From NCBI RefSeq assembly GCF_007666205.1, contig NZ_VDOR01000009.1:1-64000 (forward strand): 64,000 bases of DNA. The letters are read 5' to 3'. Position 1 is the stretch's first letter. The number at the start of each line of letters is the position of its first letter. The translations under genes were made by a program, and so were the position numbers. Below are positions 59,000-64,000 of this stretch, piece after piece. This DNA is from Kocuria palustris. Its GTDB lineage: Bacteria > Actinomycetota > Actinomycetes > Actinomycetales > Micrococcaceae. Below the pieces are notes generated by a model, which worked only from the letters and a program-made list of their open reading frames with translations, ran no database searches and was not told the origin of the DNA.

Positions 59000-59800
59000 A
59001 TGAGCGAGACGACGAGCGCCGCCCCGAGCACGGACGAGGCACCGCAGGAGAGCCTCAGGGTCGCCGTGCTGGGCGCGCGCGGGCGCATGGGCTCGGAGGC
59101 GGTGCAGGCGGTGCAGTCCGCTCCCGGCCTCGAGCTGGTCGCCGCCCTGGGCCGCGAGGACCCCCTGGAGCGGCTCGTGGAGTCCGGGGCGCAGGTGCTG
59201 GTCGATCTGACGGTGCCCGCGGCCACGGAGGACAACGTGCGCTTCGGCGTCGAGCACGGGATCCACTGCGTCGTGGGGGCCACCGGATGGGATGACGAGC
59301 GCCTGGCCCGGCTCGAGGCGCTGCTCGGCGAGCATCCCGGGATCGGCGTCCTGATCGCCCCCAACTTCTCGATCGGGGCCGTGCTGGCCATGCGGTTCTC
59401 GGCCCAGGCGGCCCGCTTCTTCGAGTCCGTCGAGATCGTCGAGCTGCACCACCCGGACAAGGTCGATGCGCCCTCCGGGACCGCATCGCGCACCGCCTCG
59501 CTCGTGGCGCAGGCACGGCGGGAGGCCGGCGTCCCGGCCTCCCCGGACGCCACGCAGACCGACCCCGCGGGCGCGCGCGGCGGGGTGGTCGACGACGTCC
59601 GCGTGCACTCGGTGCGGCTGCGCGGGCTGGTCGCCCATCAGGAGACCCTGCTGGGCTCGACGGGCGAGCAGCTCACGATCCGCCACGACTCCTTCGACCG
59701 CGTCTCGTTCATGTCCGGCGTCCTGCTGGGCGTGCGCACCGTCGGGTCCCGCCCGGGGCTGACCCACGGGCTCGACGGCTACCTGGACCTGGACGCGTGA
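59000..59800 (+). CDS. dapB: 4-hydroxy-tetrahydrodipicolinate reductase
   Basis: A 266-residue NAD(P)H enzyme of lysine and diaminopimelate synthesis. The nucleotide motif VAVLGARGRMGSEAVQAV is near residue 18. The active-site segment is VEIVELHHPDKVDAPSGTA, with the catalytic HH and Lys; VVGATGWDDERL and APNFSIGAVL are typical. The gene product feeds peptidoglycan cross-links. The ATG has GAAGGAG upstream. The stop overlaps the next gene's GTG by four bases. Confidence 0.96.
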   Translation: MSETTSAAPSTDEAPQESLRVAVLGARGRMGSEAVQAVQSAPGLELVAALGREDPLERLVESGAQVLVDLTVPAATEDNVRFGVEHGIHCVVGATGWDDERLARLEALLGEHPGIGVLIAPNFSIGAVLAMRFSAQAARFFESVEIVELHHPDKVDAPSGTASRTASLVAQARREAGVPASPDATQTDPAGARGGVVDDVRVHSVRLRGLVAHQETLLGSTGEQLTIRHDSFDRVSFMSGVLLGVRTVGSRPGLTHGLDGYLDLDA

Positions 59801-60468
59801 GCCGGGGAGCCCGCAGCGGCGAGCACGGGTCGCTGCGCCTGTTCGGCTGGGCGGTGCTGGCCGCGGGGCTGGTGAGCCTGTGGCTGCTGCCGCTGCCGGC
59901 CGCATCCAAGGTCTGGCTCCTGGGCGTCCTCGCCTTCGCCGGGGTCTTCGTGCTGCTGGAGTCCGGAGCCAAGGGCAAGGCCCTGGCCGCGGTCATGGCG
60001 GCCCTGCTGGCCCTGTACCTGGGCCTGAGCCTGCAGCGCGCATGGATCCTGCTGAGCTCGGACGTGCTGATCTCCCGGCTGCTCGCGATCGGCATGATCA
60101 TCCTGCCGGTGCTGGGCGTGTGGGCCCTGATCCGGGAGATCCTCTTCGGCAGCCGGCTCGAGCAGCTGGGCCGCCGCCTGGCCGAGGAGGGCGGCCTGCC
60201 GCAGGACCTCCCGCGGCGTCCCAGCGGCCGGATCGTGCGCGAGGCCGCGGACCGCGACTTCCAGCGCTGGGCGGCCGAGGCCGAGCAGTCCCCGCAGGAC
60301 TGGCGCAGCTGGTACCGGCTCGGGCTGGCCTACATCGCCTCGGGCGACACTCCGCGGGCCCGGCGCTGCATGCGCGACGCCGTCGCCCTGTCCCGCGGGC
60401 GCACGCCGCGGGGACCCGCGCGCGCCGCCGACGACGACTCCGGGACCGGCCGGCAGCAGACGCTGTAG
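59797..60468 (+). CDS. membrane protein with C-terminal TPR-like helix pair
   Basis: A 223-residue protein with four membrane helices in the first 120 residues (LFGWAVLAAGLVSLWLLP; KVWLLGVLAFAGVFVLLE; ALAAVMAALLALYLGL; LLAIGMIILPVLGVWALI). A soluble tail follows, with DWRSWYRLGLAYIASGDTPRARRCMRDAVAL, read in two parts, a good single TPR unit. No family name is known to me. GTG overlaps dapB and nine bases separate it from dapA, so it belongs to the dap operon. In many actinobacteria thyX or another gene stands here. A role in the dap pathway is not evident. Confidence 0.75.
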   Translation: MSRGARSGEHGSLRLFGWAVLAAGLVSLWLLPLPAASKVWLLGVLAFAGVFVLLESGAKGKALAAVMAALLALYLGLSLQRAWILLSSDVLISRLLAIGMIILPVLGVWALIREILFGSRLEQLGRRLAEEGGLPQDLPRRPSGRIVREAADRDFQRWAAEAEQSPQDWRSWYRLGLAYIASGDTPRARRCMRDAVALSRGRTPRGPARAADDDSGTGRQQTL

Positions 60469-60471
60469 GGT
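60466..60471 (+). promoter_or_regulatory. dapA: -10 element for a leaderless dapA transcript
   Basis: TAGGGT is followed by six bases and then the dapA ATG. The start point would be the A of the ATG. There is no separate ribosome-binding site. The hexamer overlaps the stop codon of the gene before. Confidence 0.5.
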
Positions 60472-60477
60472 GGGTCC

Positions 60478-61392
60478 ATGACTGCGCACCGCGACAAGCC
60501 CCTGTTCGGAACACTGCTCACCGCCATGGTGACCCCGTTCCGCTCGGACGGGTCCGTGGATCTGGAGTCCACCGCCGCGCTCGCGCAGCGGCTGGTCGAC
60601 CAGGGCTGCGACGGCCTCGTGGTCGGCGGCACCACCGGCGAGTACTCGACCATGACCGACGAGGAGCACGAGGCGGTCTTCCGCACCGTGCGCGAGGCGG
60701 TCGGCGATCGGGCGGCCCTGGTGGCCGGCGCCGGCTCGAACGACACGGCGCACACCATGCACCTGTCGGAGGAGGCGCAGAAGGCCGGCATGGACGGGCT
60801 GCTGATCGTCACGCCGTACTACAACAAGCCCACCCAGGCCGGCGTCGTGGCCCACTTCGAGAAGGTCGCCGACTCGGTCGAGCTGCCGATCATGCTCTAC
60901 GACATCCCGGGGCGCACGGGCATCCCGCTGTCGGCGGACACCCTGATCCGCCTGGGCCGCCACGAGCGCATCGTCGCCGTCAAGGACGCCAAGGCGGATC
61001 TCACGGAGGCCACCCGCGTGATGGCGGAGTCGGACCTGCTGTACTACTCGGGCGACGACGGCCTCACCGTCCCCTGGATGGCGATCGGCGCCGTGGGCCT
61101 GGTCGGGGTGACCTCGCACGTGGACACCCCGCGCTTCCGCCGGATGATCGACGCCATGCGCGCCGACGACCTGGCCTCCGCGCGCTCGGCGGCCTACGAG
61201 CTCGAGCCGGTGGTCCGCGCGACCATGACGCACGTCCCGGGCGCCGTGGCGGCCAAGCAGATCCTGCACTGGCAGGGCGTGCTGCCCGGGCACACCGTGC
61301 GCCTGCCGTACGTCGAGGCCACGGACACGGAGCTGGCCGCCATGCGCAGCGATCTGGAGGGCACGGTCGTCGCCTCGAGCGTCGGCCTGTGA
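60478..61392 (+). CDS. dapA: 4-hydroxy-tetrahydrodipicolinate synthase
   Basis: A 304-residue TIM-barrel enzyme that condenses pyruvate and aspartate semialdehyde. VVGGTTGEYSTMTDEEH has the substrate Thr-Thr pair, TPYYNKPTQAGV the catalytic Tyr, and IVAVKDAKADLTEA the Schiff-base Lys. The end is normal for the family. It works with DapB, two genes upstream. TAGGGT six bases before the ATG suggests a leaderless message, besides any read-through from dapB. Confidence 0.96.
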   Translation: MTAHRDKPLFGTLLTAMVTPFRSDGSVDLESTAALAQRLVDQGCDGLVVGGTTGEYSTMTDEEHEAVFRTVREAVGDRAALVAGAGSNDTAHTMHLSEEAQKAGMDGLLIVTPYYNKPTQAGVVAHFEKVADSVELPIMLYDIPGRTGIPLSADTLIRLGRHERIVAVKDAKADLTEATRVMAESDLLYYSGDDGLTVPWMAIGAVGLVGVTSHVDTPRFRRMIDAMRADDLASARSAAYELEPVVRATMTHVPGAVAAKQILHWQGVLPGHTVRLPYVEATDTELAAMRSDLEGTVVASSVGL

Positions 61393-61400
61393 GCCCTCCG

Positions 61401-61429
61401 GCGTCCTCGCCCCGCGCGGGGGAGGACGC
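61401..61429 (+). terminator. terminator after dapA
   Basis: GCGTCCTC pairs with GAGGACGC; CCCC/GGGG continues the stem inside around GCGC, with one bulge. It is nine bases after the stop. Confidence 0.78.
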
Positions 61430-61566
61430 CGCCGGCCGGCGGGCATGCGCCGGCGCACCGCGCTCCGCAGCGGCCCCGAGCGGCCGACGGAGCGCGGACC
61501 CATGATCTGAAGAACGATGGACAACCAGCGCGCAGAGCGCTGACAACTGCACAGGAAAGGGGTCAC

Positions 61567-63270
61567 ATGGTCCACTGGATCGAAGACCTGAAGGCACCGC
61601 CGTCGCTGTCGAAGGACACTCTCCGCGTCACTCCGCTGGGCGGGCTCGGCGAGGTCGGACGCAACATGACCGTGTTCGAGATCAACGGCCAGCTGCTGAT
61701 CGTCGACTGCGGCGTGCTCTTCCCCGAGGAGCACCAGCCGGGCGTGGATCTGATCCTGCCCGACATCTCCCAGATCGAGGACCGCCTCGACGACGTCGTC
61801 GCCGTCGTGCTCACGCACGGCCACGAGGACCACATCGGCGCGATCCCGTACCTGCTCAAGCGCCGCCCGGACATCCCCCTGCTCGGCTCCCAGCTGACCC
61901 TGGCCCTCGTCGAGGCCAAGCTGCAGGAGCACCGCATCAAGCCGTTCATGCTCACGGTGCGCGAGGGCCAGATCGAGAAGCTGGGCGAGTTCGAGTGCGA
62001 GTTCGTCGCCGTGAACCACTCCATCCCCGACGCCCTGGCCGTGTTCATGCGGACCAAGGCGGGCACCGTCCTGCACACGGGCGACTTCAAGATGGACCAG
62101 CTGCCGCTCGACGGCCGCATCACCGACCTGCGCCACTTCGCCCGCCTGGGCGAGGAGGGCGTCGACCTGTTCATGACGGACTCGACGAACGCCGAGGTGC
62201 CGGGCTTCACCCCGACCGAGAAGGACATCGGGCCCGTCCTCTCGGGCGTCATCGCCAAGTCGACGCAGAAGGTCGTCGTGGCGTCGTTCTCCTCGCACGT
62301 CCACCGCGTGCAGCAGGTGCTCGACGCCGCCGTGGCCGCGAACCGCAAGGTCGTGCTCATGGGCCGGTCGATGGTGCGCAACATGGGCATCGCCGAGGAG
62401 CTGGGCTACCTCGACGTCCCCAAGGGCGTGCTGGTCGACCAGAAGAAGATCGACAACTACCGCGACGACGAGCTCGTCGTGATGTGCACCGGCTCCCAGG
62501 GCGAGCCCATGGCCGCGCTGTCGCGCATGGCCCGGGGCGATCACCGGGTGCAGCTGCAGGAGGGAGACACCGTCATCCTCGCCTCGTCGCTGATCCCCGG
62601 CAACGAGAACTCCGTGTTCCGCATCATCAACAGCCTCATGCGCATGGGCGCGAACGTGGTGCACAAGTCGAATGCCAAGGTGCACGTCTCGGGCCACGCC
62701 TCGGCCGGCGAGCTGCTGTACTGCTACAACATCGTCGAGCCCGAGCAGGTCATGCCCGTGCACGGCGAGGTCCGCCACCTCATGGCCAACGGAGAGCTGG
62801 CCGAGGCCACGGGCGTCCCGCCGGAGAGCGTCCTGCTCGCCGAGAACGGGACCAGCGTGGACATGAAGAAGGGCCGCGCCCGCATCGTCGGGGCCCAGGA
62901 GATCAAGTTCGTCTACGTCGACGGGTCCTCGGTCGGCATGATCACCGAGGACGACCTCCAGGACCGCATCGTGCTGGGGGAGGAGGGCTTCGTCTCGATC
63001 GTCCTGGTGATCGACCGGGCCAGGAAGACCGTCGTGACCGGCCCGGACATCCATGCCCGCGGCGTGGCCGAGGACGATCGCGTGTTCGACGAGATCACGC
63101 CCAAGATCACCTCCGCGATCGAGGACGCCCTGAAGGAGAAGCGCGAGTACACGACGCATCAGCTCCAGCAGACGGTGCGCCGCACGATCGGACCGTGGGT
63201 CGGGCGCAAGCTGCGCCGCAAGCCCATGATCGTGCCGGTCGTGCTCGAGAGCGACGACAAGCGCAGCTGA
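61567..63270 (+). CDS. rnj: ribonuclease J
   Basis: A 567-residue metallo-beta-lactamase RNase with endonuclease and 5'-exonuclease activity in mRNA turnover. The metal motif is LTHGHEDHIGAIPYLL. LHTGDFKMDQLP, VASFSSHVHRVQQ, CTGSQGEPMAALSRMA and the beta-CASP part VHVSGHASAGEL follow. The C-terminal domain is complete, ending DDKRS. The ATG follows GAAAGGGG. It sits between dapA and ftsK as in most actinobacteria. With PNPase encoded in the same window, two main RNA-decay enzymes are neighbours. Confidence 0.96.
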   Translation: MVHWIEDLKAPPSLSKDTLRVTPLGGLGEVGRNMTVFEINGQLLIVDCGVLFPEEHQPGVDLILPDISQIEDRLDDVVAVVLTHGHEDHIGAIPYLLKRRPDIPLLGSQLTLALVEAKLQEHRIKPFMLTVREGQIEKLGEFECEFVAVNHSIPDALAVFMRTKAGTVLHTGDFKMDQLPLDGRITDLRHFARLGEEGVDLFMTDSTNAEVPGFTPTEKDIGPVLSGVIAKSTQKVVVASFSSHVHRVQQVLDAAVAANRKVVLMGRSMVRNMGIAEELGYLDVPKGVLVDQKKIDNYRDDELVVMCTGSQGEPMAALSRMARGDHRVQLQEGDTVILASSLIPGNENSVFRIINSLMRMGANVVHKSNAKVHVSGHASAGELLYCYNIVEPEQVMPVHGEVRHLMANGELAEATGVPPESVLLAENGTSVDMKKGRARIVGAQEIKFVYVDGSSVGMITEDDLQDRIVLGEEGFVSIVLVIDRARKTVVTGPDIHARGVAEDDRVFDEITPKITSAIEDALKEKREYTTHQLQQTVRRTIGPWVGRKLRRKPMIVPVVLESDDKRS

Positions 63271-63311
63271 CCGGCTCCCGCGGCCGCGGTCCCCACCGCG
63301 GACCCGCATCC

Positions 63312-63352
63312 CGACGGCGGCCCGCAGGCTTCGTGCCTGCGGGCCGCCGTCG
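63312..63352 (+). terminator. terminator after rnj
   Basis: An 18-base perfect stem (arms starting CGACGGCGGCCC and ending GGGCCGCCGTCG) with a five-base loop, 41 bases after the stop. Confidence 0.9.
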
Positions 63353-63405
63353 TCCGTCCGGTCCGTGCGGCCTGCCGCGCCCCGGGGGCCGACGGAGGCG
63401 TCGAC

Positions 63406-63411
63406 TACCCT
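63406..63411 (+). promoter_or_regulatory. ftsK: -10 element for a leaderless ftsK transcript
   Basis: TACCCT ends seven bases before the ATG, and no ribosome-binding site is present between them. The start point would be at or next to the ATG. Confidence 0.45.
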
Positions 63412-63418
63412 GGGCCCC

Positions 63419-64000
63419 ATGGCGACTCGAACTTCCCCCGCCCGCAAGGGCGCATCGACGCCGCGCGGCTCTGGCTCCAAGGCCAGGGGCGGATCCGCCA
63501 GGACCCCCCGCGCCTCGTCCTCCAGCTCGCGCTCCTCAGGCCCCGGAGCCGGCGAGCGCATCATCGACGCATTGCTCGGCCTCTGGCTGTGGTGCGCTCA
63601 TCTCGTCGGCGGGGCGGTGCGCCGCATCGGCACCGTGCGCACCGACATGGAGCCGGAGGATCGCCGCGACGGAGGCGCCCTGGTCCTGCTGTGCCTGGCC
63701 GTCCTGGTCGCGGTCGTGGAGTGGTGGAGCCTCCAGGACGCGGGCATCGCCGTCGTGAGCCCTGCCGCCGCCGGGCTGCACACCGTGGTCGCGGGCCTGA
63801 TCGGCTGGGCCGCGCTCGTCCTCCCGCTGGCGCTCGGCGGCTTCGCCCTGCGCATCTTCCGCCGCCCGGTCCCGACGCCGCCGAACAACCGCATCGCCCT
63901 GGGCCTGAGCCTGGCCGTGCTGGCCGCGAGCGGGATCGCCCACGTGCTCGGCGGCTCCCCGGGCGTCACCGGCTCGTTCGAGGCCCGTCTCACCGCCGGC
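63419..64000 (+). CDS. ftsK: DNA translocase FtsK, N-terminal part (cut by window end)
   Basis: The first 194 codons of a large gene. A basic Ser/Arg/Gly-rich region (residues 1-42) is followed by membrane helices (ERIIDALLGLWLWCAHLVGG; GALVLLCLAVLVAVVEWWS; TVVAGLIGWAALVLPLALGG; IALGLSLAVLAASGIAHVLG), the usual N-terminal anchor of FtsK/SpoIIIE. The motor domain lies beyond the window. Identification rests on this layout and on its place behind rnj. The ATG is at 63419 with a possible leaderless promoter. Confidence 0.88.
   Translation, partial: MATRTSPARKGASTPRGSGSKARGGSARTPRASSSSSRSSGPGAGERIIDALLGLWLWCAHLVGGAVRRIGTVRTDMEPEDRRDGGALVLLCLAVLVAVVEWWSLQDAGIAVVSPAAAGLHTVVAGLIGWAALVLPLALGGFALRIFRRPVPTPPNNRIALGLSLAVLAASGIAHVLGGSPGVTGSFEARLTAG

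Overview
The window is a very GC-rich stretch whose codons end almost always in G or C, with many GTG and TTG starts. The order rpsB-tsf-pyrH-frr-cdsA ... dxr ... rseP-ispG ... proS ... rimP-nusA-ylxR-infB-rbfA-truB ... ribF ... rpsO-pnp-M16 peptidase-dapB ... dapA-rnj-ftsK is that of a high-GC actinobacterium. The protein sequences suggest Micrococcales, probably Micrococcaceae such as Kocuria. The genus is an inference; no 16S gene is present.

Region 1 (1-4260) is the right end of an integrated mobile element that continues beyond the left edge. It has a tyrosine integrase, and behind it on the same strand a membrane-anchored protein, a possible 42-residue ORF and a secreted Pro/Ala-rich LysM protein. 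A small gene faces the other way. The end is marked by the displaced 3' part of a tRNA-Asn gene (4222-4260), a typical attachment site. The intact tRNA-Asn should lie to the left, outside the window.

Region 2 (4261-21315) is chromosomal accessory content: a copper-binding CueP lipoprotein, an SDR protein and an acetyltransferase. Next comes a cluster of a small membrane protein, a sensor-kinase-like protein with degenerate catalytic motifs, a DASS-type anion transporter and glycerate kinase. It is followed by NDH-2 with an FBP/FusB-like protein, an MmpS-like protein, a paired SMR exporter, an Rpf/SLH/NlpC-P60 cell-wall hydrolase, a holin-X family protein, a NIPA/DMT-like membrane protein with a GT4 glycosyltransferase, tRNA-Met and an M23 peptidase.

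Region 3 (21316-64000) is the translation, cell-envelope and RNA-turnover backbone, with modules inserted into it. An acetate-uptake pair (DUF485-actP) sits behind a CRP/GlxR-like site, between cdsA and dxr. A methionine ABC transporter (metQNI) lies under a SAM-IV riboswitch between dxr and rseP. Two tandem paralogous lipoproteins precede proS. The lysine/peptidoglycan genes dapB and dapA flank a small membrane protein, then come RNase J and the start of ftsK.

Strong GC hairpins close most units. Many genes have a TANNNT hexamer at promoter distance without a clear -35 box. At dapA and ftsK this hexamer ends only 6-7 bases before the ATG, which suggests leaderless mRNAs. A run of 7 G, 11 C and 21 G at 53107-53145 is probably an assembly problem inside a terminator.
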